This document shows, one piece after another, positions 1 through 14,014 of a DNA stretch of 64,000 nucleotides (its first letter is position 1; each line of letters opens with the position of its first letter). Position numbers and translations under genes: made by a program. This DNA is from Trochalopteron elliotii (taxonomy: Eukaryota; Chordata; Aves; Passeriformes; Leiothrichidae). The notes under the pieces were generated by a model. That model searched no databases. It saw nothing but the letters and a program-made list of their open reading frames with translations, and was not told where the DNA came from. Where the stretch lies: NCBI GenBank assembly GCA_024734555.1, contig JANPWX010020040.1, forward strand, positions 1,578,241-1,642,240, read 5' to 3'.

Positions 1-1094
1 GGATTTGGGGCTTCTTCCAAGGTACTGTGAGATCAAAGCTGAGAGTTAAGAAGGAACTGAGCAGTCTTAGCAGAATTTTTTCTTGAGTTTTATTGGGAGA
101 AGCTAAGCATCAGCTTGTTGGATGAAGTGAACTCCACAACTAACTGTGGGATATTGAAAGCTGAAATAGGGAGGTGTCCTTTGGAAGTGTTGACTCAAGC
201 AGACATTCAAGCAAAAGGTGGAATTAGAGATTGCTGTTGGATTTTAGTCACCTTATATCAGCTTCTGAGACAAAAATACCCAGGTCTAGTCAGTTTGGGC
301 TGCCAGGTGTCAAGTCTCAGTTGTATCTGGATTTCACTTAGTTTTCTATAGAGCTGAGTGCCTGCTGTGACTGCTGGTCAAACAAATATGTTGACTATGC
401 TTCAGAAGGATTGAAATAACAGAAGAACAGGTAGCTATCTATCACAGGTAGGTTACGTTGCTTTTCAAAACCTCCCACCCTCCTAACCTTCAGATTTAAA
501 GCAATGTAAAAATGTAAAAGGTGTTAGAGGAAATCAAGCCTTTCATTTGTTTTGCTAAGTCTACTGAAGCTGGCATTTTTGTGAGGAAATAAATTTAAAT
601 AAAAAAATAAATTACTTTTCCTAAAGGAAAAGAAGGGATTTTATTAACTTTGAAAGTAAGAAAATTCCTTCTTTGCTGCTTAAACATTTCCCAAAACTCA
701 ACGTGTAAGAACATAGCATTTGCATTCTATTTCACTTTCTTTTAGTGCAGCTACAGCTCTCCAACTGCTAGCCTGGGGGGACAATTCTGTCTGGCCCCAG
801 AAAGATATTCCACTATTATATGACCTTTTAAAATATATCTGCTAAGCAGATCCCAAATAAATTGCTGTAACAGTGTTTAGCCCCAGGTTGTCAAGAAATT
901 GTCAAGAAGTCCTGCTTTAGACAAACTTTAAAAATTCTATGGAGAAAAATGTCATCATATTTTTTTCCATGGGAACAGAAAAAACTTTGTTTGACGCCTT
1001 TGTCTTGCTATTGAACAATCTGTAAACAGCTGGCACAAACTGAGCAAGTCAGTAGAGCAGCATGTCAAAATAGAATTTTGGAGGCCCACGAGGA

Positions 1095-1512
1095 TGATCA
1101 GGGGGCTGGGTCACCATTCCTATGAAACTGGGCTGAGAGAATTGGGGCTGTTCAGCCTGGAGAAGGCACCAGGGAAACCTGATAGCACCTTCCAGTATTT
1201 AAAGTGGCTGCAAGAGAGCTGAGATGGACTTTTTACCAAAACGTGTATGGATAGGAGAAGGGGAAATGGCTTTAAAGTGAAAGAGGGGAGATGTAGCTTA
1301 CTATTAAGAGCAAATTCTTGGCTGTGAGGATGGTGAGGTCCTGGGACAGGCTGGCCAGAGAAGCTGTGGATATCCCAGCCCAAAGTGTCCAAGGCCAAGT
1401 TGGATGAAGCTGGGAGCAACCTGGCCTAGTGGAAGGTGTCTTCACAGGCAAGGGTGGTTGGAATTGATAAGCTTAAAGCTACCTTCCAACCCAAAGCACT
1501 CTATGATTTTTT
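1095..1512 (+). mobile_element. CR1 LINE 3' fragment, sense
   Basis: Reads in the + direction as the classic avian CR1 3' untranslated region. It begins near a 'gggctgttcagcctggagaa' type segment, passes through 'ggctttaaagtgaaagaggg' and 'caaggccaagttggatga', and ends 'ccaacccaaagcactctatga', which is the CR1 tail. It is 5'-truncated, as most CR1 copies are, and diverged by scattered substitutions and small indels. No functional frame remains. Confidence 0.88.
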
Positions 1513-4500
1513 TCTGTACTATTTGTCTCTGAATTCTTGCCTGTATTCTGAACACAAATTTATCTTTTTTTGCCATTACTGGCAGGATAGCGTTGGGGCA
1601 GCTACAGTAGTGTTAGGAAGAAAATGAGATCAGAAAGAAACCTTTCTCCTGGTTTCTGGAGTCCATGAGCCTGCAGAGTACCACTAGCACCTACACATGC
1701 TCAAGAAACCACAGTGTGGTCAGCAAGCCTTTGACATTCCCAATTTAGAGGCCATGGTCTCCTGGCTGACAAGGAGCAGCGAGGAATGCCAGCTACAGTA
1801 AACAGCAGTACCAGATATAAAATGTGAAAATGTTCAGAGTGTGTCTGGTTTTTTCCCTAGTGGGACTGCCTGCTCTACCACGTAAGACTGCATAAGAAAC
1901 AACCCTGACTTCTCACTGAAAAAAGTAATTTAGTCTGGGAGGCTTCTTTGCCTATGATTTTCTTCTGCCTGCGCACATCCAGGCTAGATCCAAATCCTTT
2001 ATTTTCTCTTGCAATTTTTCAAATCTCTGGCTTTTTTTCCTTTCTTCCCAGTCCTGAAGCAGCTGTAACATGGCCATCCTTGGCCTTGGCCATCCAAAAT
2101 GCAGACCATCCTTGTCCTTCCCATTTACCAACACCCTGTGTATCTCCATGACCTGACACTCCATCACCAACAATATATGCATCCCCTTGGGCTTCTCCTC
2201 AGGCACTGTTCTGTCCCCATTCTTGTACTCAGACTTAGTGTTTTCACCTTCACAGCTCTTCACCGTTCTGCCCTTCTCTCTCCTCTCTCTCTCACTGGTC
2301 CTTCACTCAATGCCCAGCTGACCCTTGTAGCCTCTGCCCACACACTCCTTTTGCAGCCAACATGTTTCTCCACCTGGGCCATGCTGCCATTCCCAGTGAA
2401 ATGGCATGGCCACAGCAGGACTCATCTCACCCAGAGAAAAATTACCCTTAGTTGGACACCCCTTGAAGGCAGTGACTCCCATTCTCAGAGTGGGCTGGTC
2501 TAGGAAGACTTGCACAAGGTAAAGTGTGCTGCAGCCTGAATGTCAACATCTGCAGGAACCCAGAGTTTGTGTCTGCACCAGGCAGAATTTGCACGGGGTC
2601 TCTCACTACATATGTGCGAGTTATTCAGTGTGTAGGTGTGCTAAATGTCAGAGGACATGGATTGCATCTTTGTGCTGCTCTCAATGGTTCTGGTGATAAT
2701 TCCTCTCTCAGTTATATAGATAGTTTAAATATGAACAGTTTGTGTACAAGGCTAAAAGAGAACTCCAGTAAAACAATGGTATCAAGACTGCTAAGGCAAG
2801 TAGGCAATGTGAGAAGGGCAACTTTTCACCCTGCCCACACATAGTTAACTCTACCTCTGTCAGAGGGTGACACTGCAACACTGAGTGTTGTCTCATAAGA
2901 CACATTTAAAGAAAGCACTTGAAGACATTATATTAGCAAAATACAGAAACAGACATATTCTAGAAAAATGTTTTAACAGAGAAGAGAACAAGCAAGACAG
3001 GTTTGGGCAGCGTTAATTAGGAAGACATGTCAGAAATTATAAAAACGAGAACATGGATGGAGAAGCAGGGGTCAAATGATTATCCCAAAGTGTCAAATAA
3101 GATGTAGATAAATTAAAGCTAGAGAAATTGCTTTACTGGAACACTTGGTTTGCTCCAGTCACCTTTTTCTGAGAGCAATAAGCACCTGGATCTGCCAAAT
3201 TTTTGCACACCATTGAGCAGCAGACACTGTCAGGCCAATTCTGCTCCATGTTCCTGCTTTGTCCCCTACATGTCTCCTTTGCATGTGCCTGTTCTTCAAA
3301 CCCATTGGTGTAGCAGCTTCAGTTTCTCCCCATGGGACAGTGACTCCAGAAGGCTGTGAACAGCCTGTCTTATTCCCAGAGAGATGCTGTGGTTTCCCTC
3401 CACTCAGCTTGACATGCTCTGGCACCCCAGGTGTAAACAACTACAAGTGCCATATGTTTTTCTCCTTTTCTGCACATTCCAGATGCACTTTCACATCAGC
3501 AAAATGTCCCAACCCCTTTTTGAAATGTCCCACATTAAAAAAAAACAAGGAACATTCTAGCTTACAAACTGCAAAGGCTTCTTAGGACCATAGGTTTATA
3601 TGTCCTAAAGGAAATATCTTGCTTGACTCCTACTACAACAACAACATTGAGTTTCATTCCAGATTCCTGCAGGGAGTGCATTTGAAAGTTGCTAATGGGC
3701 CACCTCATTTGGAAAAAACATCCAGTCTTCTCTGAAGATACCAAAATAGAGAAAATAGCATCACTTGATGAGGGTCATAATAGTTAATTAAGTTTGCTGT
3801 TAAATAATTCTATTCCCTACTAAACTCCTCCTAGCTTATGAAAAGAAACTGGGGAGATGAATGAGAGAGATTAAAACTGAGAAAAGCAGTGAGGAATGAG
3901 AACTGAACACAGGAGGGGGTGAAGCTTGGGAGAAGGGCTGAGGGATGGGTAGAGCTTGTATCCTGTTATTAAAAACATGCTCTGGCAGTTAAATGCTGCA
4001 GTGTGGTGACAAAAAAGGTGGAGTGGGAGATGCAAGGCAGCAGGCAGGTCGTGATGATCTACAGAGTTTCAATCTGGAAGCTGAAATAGAAAGAAGAAAG
4101 ATATGTCAAGAGAATAGGACACTGGCAAAGCTATACAGGGCCCTGGGACAAGGGGCATTGCATATTAGGTCTAAAGTGCATTGGCAGCACTCCACAAGAC
4201 ACAGGAGTGGAGCAAGGGACCCTGAGGCACATTAGGAAAATATTGTTCAGCACCTGCTGACAATGGGCCTCCAATATGCCCTGCCAAATATGGCAGTTTC
4301 TCATTTAATTTAAAAAAATTTAAAAGGCAACAACTCTCCTTGGGTTCATCCAGGGAAATGAGCAGGTGCAGAACTAAGGTGTTGTAAAGGAAAGAAATTC
4401 TAGTTGCATGTTCATTGCCTGTATGAGTGATCACAGGTCAACCTAGCTGTTAGGCTTGGATTCCCCTTCTTGGAGCTGTACACTGACTCCTTTGCAGAGG

Positions 4501-7500
4501 TATTTAAGATTCATGGATAAGGAGAGTTATTTATCAGATCAAAGGTTTTGGGGGTTTCTTTTCTGATTCTTCTTTTGGTAAACAGGAAATTGTCACCAAA
4601 TAGATGCATTATTAGAAAGGACTTGAGGCATTTACCTCTGTTTGTTGCTGTTATCAGTACTATGATTAAGTCTGATTTTTTTTCTTTTTACTATTAACCT
4701 AATTCCAAATTTCCTAAGGAAAGTGTCCACCTGATCCTTTCTCCCTGTAGCCCTTAGAATTGTGCGCTTTCTTTTATTGTACATGATCTAGTGACAATAC
4801 ATTTTGTTTCTTGGCCCTGGAAAATCTGTCTGTCATTCCCATTTGGCTACAACCTATACATCAAAGCTCAAAGAGCAGTGGAAGAAGCCACTTGTTTGAG
4901 TGCCAGAGCTGAGAGAAAACAGAACTGATTTTCCAGGCACATTAAGCATGTCTGACCCCTGGTGTGTTTCAGTTCAGATCAGCACTGGTTTGTTGTGGTC
5001 CTCTCCACTCTGAAGGACCTGGCACAGCCAGAGACCCAAGGAGGGATTCATAAAATGTGTCCAGCCCAGCTGGAAACTAATCCAAGGGGAGGAGGACACC
5101 CCCAGAGGGATGTTTTGAGCTCTCAGAGAAAAGGCAAAGGAGACATAGAGGTTTAATATTTGCTACCATATTCCAAAAGCAGCCAGGCTCTAAGATTTCA
5201 GGTCTGCAGAGTGAGGATAGAACTCTTCCAGCTGATAAGGAAAGAGTTGTGTAAGAAAGAGCAGGAGCTGTTCATCAATCTCACTGCACAGCACCTCCAG
5301 CCATTGCAGTTCTTTGGGGGAGGCTTTAGGGGGAGGAGGAGGAGCGGGAGAAGTATTAGGGCTGTGAGCCACTTTTCATTTACAAACCATAATTAATTTG
5401 ATGTTTAGATTAATTTCTGATGCACTCTCAAAGGTGCACTGAAAGCATTTTTCCTTTATTATAATGTTGATTGCTTATTGGGGAGATAAATCTAACTGTC
5501 AGTTATGCACTGACTTACCAAAACTTTCAGACCAAGCAAGCATGTATGCATAAGGAACAGCTGTTTGCAGCTCTCCAGTTAAAGGGACAGCTCTGTCTTT
5601 TCCCAATAACTCACTTTAAAGAAAATCTATACATTGTACACTGGGACTTCTGCTCTCTTTTGTAGCTCAACAATTTATTAGACAAGAATATGTTAGCAGA
5701 ATCTATCTTCTATTTATCTGGGTGTCCATGTGTCTATCACAAATCTACCCATCTCTCCCCACTAGCAAAAAAGTCTACCCGTAATTTTTTTTTAAGTTAT
5801 GGGTATGTGTGTACATACCTACTCACATGCACACTTACACCATCATTTTAAATGTTCTTTCTCTTGGAGTAATTAGATGGAGGAACTCATTACTGCAGAG
5901 TCATTGTGGCTACTCCTTTAGTGAAATTTAAAAGGGAAATTGTCACTATCTGACTAATATGAATAACCAGAGTTATGAGTTAACACCAGAGGAGGGGTTT
6001 TAGTGCTACTTTTATTCTAGTCAGAAGTTTCTGTTCAGAAGTCACAATAATGACCCCTCCAATGGGCAGGCCCATTTCTGAACTCAAAGTGGTGGATTTG
6101 CAGGGTGCAGAGTTAACACATCCTACACTTGTGAGACTGCAGACCCACCAGAGCATTTTGTCTACCCATGGCATCTGGGTTTATTTTTTTTCTCCCAAGA
6201 TCTCTGATGCAAAGAAAATTCAAGCTGTAGAATGGATGAGTCTCTATCAATCCATGCAACCATCCATTCCCCCACACACCTATCCTCAGATTCTCTATAT
6301 CTGCCCATTCTGTCTCATCCATGCACAGGTCTACTCTTCACCATCTTGAAGTCTGTTGCCTAGTTAGTTACTGAGCAGCTGTTCAATAGATCCTCACATC
6401 TTCATGCTTGGCCCCAAGCCTTCCTTTTACATGATATTCAAATTCTGTCATGAATATGAATTTGTTTGTATTTCCTCATCTGTTTTCCTAAGTCCCTTCC
6501 CACCAGAGCATTTGAGAGGTTCATAGAGCTAAGTAACAGCATTTTGCTGGTGCTCATGATGTCCTCATTTCACCAAGGGGATGATGAGGCAGAGAAATAT
6601 CCAAAACAATTTATTCATCTTGGATTCCTAATCTGAGTTGCCACAAGCCTGATCTGTCTGTTTACCTGCTTTGTCTAAGAATTTAGCATATTGCAGAACA
6701 TGCTATGTTTTTGTCTGCTTCAGATGGAAGTGTAGGCAGCAGCCTTCCTGCCAGTGAAATCTCAGATCATTCACCAAGAGAAGAGGAAAATCCAGTTTTT
6801 CACTAAAAGCTAAAGAGTCTTCACACATCTCCAGAAAACACTCTGCCACAATTTTACATATATATATTTTTAACATTTATGTGCCATCATCTCAATTTGG
6901 GTGGGCCATGACAAGCCACAGCTGGAACTTGTTTGGCATATCTCAGCAATGACAAGGGACAGAAACACCCACTTTTGAGAGATAAGAGAGTTTAATGACA
7001 TAGATTCAAGCCGTGGTGTACCACTGGCCCTCAGCACCTGCTCTATTTTATTTAATAGTAAAAAAACAGCCTAAAGGTCTTACTAAAGGAATTCTGTGAT
7101 ATATACTTAGCATAACTGGGATGTCATGGCAGAAATAGGGACAAATTCCAGTTTTCCAAGGCAATATCTGGTTGCACAACTAAAAAACCATCCTTTCTCT
7201 GCCTTATTTACTGTCTAAATTCCAACACTTACACTAACAAGTCTGATACACTGCCATTTTCCTTGCCCTGTTATGTTACTCATTCCCGACAGTAATTAAA
7301 ACAAGGATGCCATGACAGAGAAAAATACAGAAATGTGTGGTTAGAAGCAATGCCTTTATGCATATACAAAGCAATACAGAATTAAAATTTTATAGGTAAC
7401 ATAATTTCTTGCATTTCTAAATCGAGTAATTCATTTTGCAACCTTATTGTTGTTTCAATTTATGGTTGCGTATGATGTCTTCCCTTTTCAACTAAGTAAA

Positions 7501-7699
7501 CCTACATCAAAAAGTCCCCAGATAAGATTAGCATCTTCAAATAATATATATCAACATAGTCAAAAATTGTCATCAGGGTAACAATTTTTAACCCATGAAA
7601 ACAGGTGTATCATTCATAACCATTTCTGGTTTCATCTGTATCAAATTCCCAAAAACAATTCAGCATCAGCTCTGCTCTCCCCAGTGTTGGTCTAGCATA

Positions 7700-7800
7700 T
7701 CACATATATATAAATATTTACATTATATATATATATACATATAATGTAAGATATGCATAGGTATTTATATTATGCATGTACTACATATACATTTATTCAA
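7700..7800. repeat. AT-rich (TA)n low-complexity tract
   Basis: Alternating TATA runs mixed with ATGCAT/ACATAT words over about 100 bases, including an uninterrupted (TA)n block near 7725-7737. It looks like a degraded dinucleotide microsatellite. No function is implied. Confidence 0.7.
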
Positions 7801-7878
7801 TAACAAATATAAAAACTTGCAGACACAAGTTATTGAAAACAATGAAAATTGCTGAACAATTGTTTGAATTTTAGCAAC

Positions 7879-8130
7879 CTGCTCAAATGCTTGCTGGCCT
7901 TCAAAGTGAAGGGCTTTTTCTTGTACTCAGTCTCAACCTCTGCTGTTTCAATTTATGTCCCCTGTCTCTCTTTCTCCCACCATGCACCTCTGTGAATCAT
8001 ATCTCAAATTGGAAGGGACCCATAAAGATTACAGAGTCCAACCCCCTGCTCCTCCCAGAACTACCAAAAACCAATTCATATTGTTAAGAGCATCATCCAG
8101 ACGCTCCATGAACTCTGACAGGAAACAGAT
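7879..8130 (-). mobile_element. CR1 LINE fragments, antisense
   Basis: From about 7995 the sequence 'aattggaagggacccataaa' followed by 'agagtccaaccccctgctcc' and 'catccagacgctccatgaac' is the reverse complement of a CR1 3' end. The preceding segment (7879-7985) resembles a more internal CR1 3' UTR block (a 'ctgtttcaatttatgtcccc' type word), also antisense. An internal block lying outside a 3' end in this order suggests two CR1 fragments side by side, or a rearranged copy. Both are truncated and diverged. Confidence 0.7.
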
Positions 8131-10687
8131 TTTCTTCTTTTTGGACAACATGACCTAAAAATCTGATTGTGTTCTGACCATTTAAAGGTGAAATTAAATT
8201 ATTCTTCTAAAGATAGGTCTCTATACATCCTTTAAATCCTTCTCTAGAAGGGTCTTCAGAAATTGTAAAGAAATTGTACCCAGGTCTTTGTGCATCTTCT
8301 GACATGGCTGAACAGGTTTCAGAAGGATTATTGTTTTGCTAGGGTTTTTTTCCAATTCTAATGAGAGAATTTTTGCTACTGGGCTTTTGAATTTGGTGCA
8401 AAGGACTTTTTTTTTTAGGGGTGGCTCATGTTTTTACCCCATCCTTTCAAACTAAGATCCCTTTACAAACTATCAATATACATCATGCCTTTCTCGGGTC
8501 TTTAGTTTTCCTGTTCAAAGGCATTTTCAAGATATAATTCTACTCCTCTTATTTCAGTAGTAAAAACACTGTCTTCTTTTCCAGTCTTCTACCCAAGAGT
8601 GGATCAAGAGCTCAGATGTGTCATAGGGCAGAGGCCCCAGAGCCAGTACTAGATCAGGATTTAGTAAATAAATGTGTGTTATGATTCTGGTCCCACAGAC
8701 TGAATGTAACTCTTCTGAGGAACTGCAGACTGTTCTTCACTGAGATCTCCAAGATTCAAGCCTTTGAAGGTTACTAATGGTGAACATTCTGCTGGCAGAT
8801 CCACAGGAATCTATCAGCATCTCTACTATAATATGATGGGTTTTCTTTCCTATTGTTGTTTTTGAAAAAAGAAGCCAGGCAATCACTTTCTTGTCCTTTG
8901 GGGGTGGTTAAAAACATGGAGGTCTTACAATGACAGTGAAAGTACCACAAATGTAATAGCTGGTATAATGCGGAAATGTTATCTTCCAGTTAAATCATGT
9001 ACAACTCTTTACTTTCTCCTCTTACTACCCAGCCTAGGTCAGTGCCAGTTCACAACCTCCTCGCCTAGATATTGAGAGATCTTCTCTTTTCCTTGCCTTT
9101 CCTAATGACTCACTGCATATGAGGAGGTGTGTTTTCCTGTTGAGTTCACTTTTAGTTTGGTTAGCTGTTTTTCACACAGTCGCCTCCATAGAAAGTAAAA
9201 TATTCCTTCAAAAATCATGGCCAAAAACTGTTCATCACCACTTCTGGCTTCTGAACAGAAACTTCCAGACTGCCACACAAGAGAAGCTTCAGGCCTTTCT
9301 GACTCTGTTGGGTTGTCCCAAATTACCCACAAAGAGGTATCAGGTGTTCATCAACCAGCAGGAAAGGGGTGGGTAGTTTTCCATCTAAGTGATGGTCAGC
9401 CAGGAGCAAGATGGGAAGGTTCTGTGCATTGCTGCACCAAAAACTGATGTATTTCAGAGGCTCCCTGTGACATGAGAGAACTGCTAAAAAAATAGTGACT
9501 AGTACAGTTCACAGTGCACTTTCCTGACAGGATTTCCTGGTTTGTTTGGGTGTTTTGATTTTTGGTTTTTGGATTCTTTTCTCTGATTAGTCCAGGAAGG
9601 AATTTCCTTACCTTACTTACTACAAAAGATTTTCAAGAAGGTCACTTTCTATAATGCTTGTCTCTTATAGACCAAAAAGAATTACTTCAAACCAGCAATG
9701 GTGGTGATTTCAGCAGTTGCCTTGTACATACATGGCTTCTTTATCAAAAGTCACAAATGAAACAGGATTCTAGAGAGAATCAAGGAACAAAGAAATTAGA
9801 TTTAGATAAATGGATTGTGATATGGCTGGTGGGAGCTTCAATAATTATTTTCATCTGGTTTATACTGGAAACTTCAACAAAACAAATGCAAAAATAGCCT
9901 TCTTTTTGATTCAGTAACAATCTCAGTGCATCCTTAACTGAGCATCAGCATCTGCTTAGAACTTGTCTAAAACCTGCATTATACTCGTTCTTTATTTCAT
10001 TTCACACTGGAGAAGAACATGTATCCTCAAAAGTTCACTTGCTTTTTTCAACCATGTGCTTTCCTCCATAAACTTTATACTGGCAGATGATGACATCAGT
10101 TTTCAAGGAAGGTTCAGAATACGTCAAGAAGAATTCCATCCATTTCTGAGAGCATTTAGGGAATAGCTTCAGTCATGCTCATCGTTTAAAAAGAGGACAA
10201 ATAATATTTATCTCACCTCTGGGTGATTCATCATTGGCTGTTTGTTCCTTGTGGGGAAGATCATCATAATCACGTGGACTGGAACATTATGTTTCTTATA
10301 GAAGAACCACAGTGCTTTTTGTCCATGTTTTGGAGACATGTATGGTATACATGTATACTGATACAGGTACTGGTCCAGTATCTGATTCATGGGGTCTCCA
10401 AAAAATTGCTGAAGCCTTAATCCTTCACTTCTTCCATCAATTCATTGGGCAGCTTCAACTCCTACTTATAAGAATGGGTAGAACCACAGTCCCTAGCACC
10501 AGACAAGCAATTGCTCATCTTAGAAAACCTCTGTTTACAGGGAAAAAAAAAGTTTTAATCTTTACTCCATTCTTATGATAAAAGATCTGTTGTGGATTTC
10601 TGTATGAAATTTTTACTGTCTTTTATCTTTTTAGAAAAAATTTGTCCTGATAATATGCCCAGATGTATATATGAGCCAAAACCTTGG

Positions 10688-10945
10688 ATCACAGAATCAT
10701 AGAATCGTTTGGGTTGGAAGGGACCTTAAAGATCATTTTCTCCCAGTCTCCTGCCATGGGTAGTGACACCCCACTAGACCAGGTTGCTCCCAACCCCATC
10801 CAACCTGGACTTGAACACTTCCAGGGATGTGGCATCCAAAACTTCTCTGGGCAACATGTGCCAGAATCTCATCCCTCTCACAGTAAAGAATTTCTTTCAT
10901 ATATATAATCCAAATTTCCCCTCTTTGAGTTTGAACCTTTAGATC
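10688..10945 (-). mobile_element. CR1 LINE 3' fragment, antisense
   Basis: Starts with 'atcacagaatcatagaatcg', the reverse complement of the CR1 terminal repeat. It continues through 'ttgggttggaagggacctta' and the usual 'tgacaccccactagaccagg' and 'aacctggacttgaacacttc' words. It is one of the best preserved CR1 tails in the window and is 5'-truncated at about 258 bp. Confidence 0.9.
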
Positions 10946-12079
10946 AGATCTGACCATTAAGTAGTTTAAACTGTCAAAATTCTAGTCTATTCTAGAGTCT
11001 TACACTTGTGCTTTCAACATGAGTAATGACAACAGTTTTCCTATGAAAAACAATCAAACACCATATAGATTATGAAAGACAAGACTCTTAGGTGGAGTAG
11101 TCCTTCTTGGTCTTAATGACCATATTCAGGGTCAGCATCTAAAGCCCTCTGCTTTCAGATAAGACACTGTTTCTTCTACCTGGATATTTCTCCATCTGGA
11201 GATCATCCAATAGGCAATGCACAAAAACAAGGACCAACTTCTCTGCACACTCCAGCTCACACTGTTGCATTGTGGAGAGGTAGTTTTGTGCACAGGAAGA
11301 CAGGAAGGTGACATAAGGAAGATACTTGTGTATTTCAAGCTACCTTCTGCACTGGATGTTCTGACCTTTAGAGAAAGTTAATCATGCCATCTACTTTCAC
11401 TCCTCATTTAATCTCCCTGTCCCATCTGTTCAGTTTCTCTCAGCTGGAAGCAAGATGAAGAACGAGTACCAGTCAGCCCTCTCAGTGGTCTGCATCCCAC
11501 ACTTTGGAGCCATTTATTATAAGGCATTAACATCAATTGTCACCTGTATCATGACTGTTACATCAATCCATCTCAGATTAGTAGGCGAGAACTGATTCTC
11601 TAAATATCTGAAATGCAAAATGAACAATAGGTAGACAGATCCGCAGAATCAAAAAAGACTGTTCTGATCCTTTGGACTGAAGTCTGAAATAACATATGCC
11701 AGGTGCCTCAGCTCACATGACAGGTTAAAACCTTGTGCTTGAGTCATAGCATCCCTTTTAGAAAATCTCTTAATCAAGGTTTCATGTGATAGGTGCTCCA
11801 CCCCTATTGCTAAACAAGTTGTTTTCCAAAATAGTTAACTGCCTTCACCATTTAAAACATGCAGACTTGGTGTCTTATTTCCATTTTAAATTTGACAAAT
11901 GCCTGCTTCCAGCTAGAAGAAATCAGCAAGCTCTTCTTTTTCCCCCTATTCTAAAAGAACCCCATGTTTTAGTAGGTATTATTTATAGACTATGGCCAGA
12001 AGTAAGTTTTCTTCTCTTCAAGAAACTGTGGCCACTCTCATTACTCTTTCAGACCTAGAACTACTCCTCTACTTCTGAA

Positions 12080-13085
12080 TAAGTATTAAATTTTATTTGT
12101 TTTGTAGAGTGATCACTAGAACTAAATGCAGAATTCCAGTAAGGATCTTTCCTGAGCCATTCTCAGAGGTAACAGTACCTTGCTATTTCTAGAGGATATT
12201 CAGCAGAGGTTAACTTTATCCCAAAACTATACTAAGTCCTGGGACTTTGATAATTTCAACACAGTCCTGAGAGCTCATATATTTGACTGTTACTATGACA
12301 CCCATCTTCTTCTCAAGAAGCACTGTTTTCTAATGAGGATTTCCTCTTTTTGTGAGTGACCCACTTGCTTTTTCCTGCAGATACTTAATTTTGCATTTGA
12401 TTGGATTAAAATGAAACCCTTTAACTGCATCCAGCCTACGTAGTGACCCAGGTCATTTACTTCTGTCATTATTTCACCATTTTTGTATGATTGGCCAATT
12501 TTACTAGTAATTACTTCAAATGTCTTCCAAGTAATGCTAGAGAAATTGAATAGCACAGAGATTTCAGCACACCACTGAAGGAGCCTACTAGAATCTCTGC
12601 AATTTTGTTTGTCACAACTGACAGATTTTTTGGTGGTCTCATTTCTGGGCTGATCTCATTTTCTGTAAAGAAGTGCTGTCTGAAATACTCCAGCAAAGTT
12701 TAAATACATTTTATGATAACTTACTTTATTCACTGAACTTGCAATTTCATGCAATCAGTTTCATTTGATAGATGTTATGTTCCATGAAACCATGATGATT
12801 GGTACTAATTGTGTATCTCTAAATTCTTTGCCATATTATCTCGTATCAAAATTTTCATAATTTTTCTGACACTTATGAAAGTTTAACTAAGTTTATCAGG
12901 TCACCTAGTTTAGAGTCTTAAAATTTAATATTAGATTTTTTTCTTTTCCTGGAACATTTTGAAGGTTTTCTAATATTCCATAAATTTCTAAAATGAACAT
13001 TAATGGTTCAGCAGATTTCTGAGCCAATTTTTCGAATATTCTGAGTTTCCAATTATCTCATCCCGCAGATGGGAAATATTTCATA
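12080..13085 (-). mobile_element. Old, degraded CR1-like LINE, antisense
   Basis: Several words in the right order match the older CR1 subfamilies known from turtles, crocodilians and birds. They include 'actgcatccagcctacgtag' with 'tgacccaggtcattt', 'gtaatgctagagaaattgaa', 'ccatgaaaccatgatgattg' and 'atctcatcccgcagat'. The coding frames are broken by many stops and indels and no full RT motif is readable. It is much older than the CR1 tail at 10688. Both ends are soft and the boundaries are approximate. Confidence 0.55.
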
Positions 13086-13139
13086 CTAGTTGTTTAGCAC
13101 AGTCGTCAGTTACTGACTGTTCATACATTAAAAAAATAA

Positions 13140-13167
13140 ATGGATGGACGGATGGATGGGATGGATA
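13140..13167. repeat. (ATGG)n tetranucleotide microsatellite
   Basis: Imperfect tandem ATGG units, about seven copies with one CGG interruption, beside the old CR1-like segment. Confidence 0.8.
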
Positions 13168-13943
13168 GCTGGGTAGACAGATCTCTGTTGGACATGATTA
13201 AACAGCAGCAGAAGGTTAAATAATCCAAAAAGTCATCCAACCCTATTAGACACTGGAAAACAGCTGAAGTGCTGTGCCCTTGCTCTGCAGACACACTCCT
13301 TTATTGAGTATTCCAGTACCCATAAATCACCTTGCAATACAATACCTTCCAATGCACACATACATTATAGAGCTACTTACATACAGATTGTATCCCGAAA
13401 TTCTTTACAGCACTAAAAAATTGCGAGGCAGCAGCTAGTACATTGTGTAAAGAACACAGCAAGGTAAAGACCTTGCAAAGCAATTAAAGGAAAACCTCCA
13501 TTCTCTGATAAGACTAATAAACACAGAGAAAAAGAAACTGAGCAGTCATAGGAATTAAATAGATTGAAGTAGCAGGGAAGGTCTGATGTAGGTGGGCAGG
13601 TCCTGATGCGGGGAGAAGGACAGGAGCTACTGAACACCACCTTTCCCACAGGGAGACTGCTTTGACATGAGCACCTTATTGCTGCCTTCGTAGCAAAAAA
13701 TGCCTCCCTAGATCTCACCTTTCACTGGTCAGTAACAAAAGCAAGGAACTCGTGAGCTGAGGGGACAGTTATATTAAAAACCAATTGTATCAATAACTAA
13801 ATCCTTAATTACTGACTTAGATTCTTGGAGGAAGGACAGGAGAGCAAGGTCTCCGGTCTAACCAATTACCAGCACTTTCTGCAGGTCCCTCCATTTTAGT
13901 ATTCTCAGACACATGGTGTGACTCTTGGGGCTGTCCTATGTAG

Positions 13944-14014
13944 GGCCAGGAGCTGGACTCGATGATCCTTGTGGGTCCCTGCCAGCTCAGGTATTCTCCG
14001 ATTCTGTGGTTATA
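13944..14014 (+). mobile_element. CR1 LINE tail, sense
   Basis: The words 'ggagctggactcgatgatcc' and 'ttgtgggtccctgccagctc', ending in 'ttctccgattctgtggt', are the last ~70 bp of a CR1 in sense orientation. Only the extreme 3' end is present. Confidence 0.8.

Noticed and set aside
9658..9897. Plus-strand 79-codon frame with a hydrophobic segment resembling a membrane protein
   Set aside because: AT-rich DNA often gives such hydrophobic runs; there is no family match by eye and no splice context.
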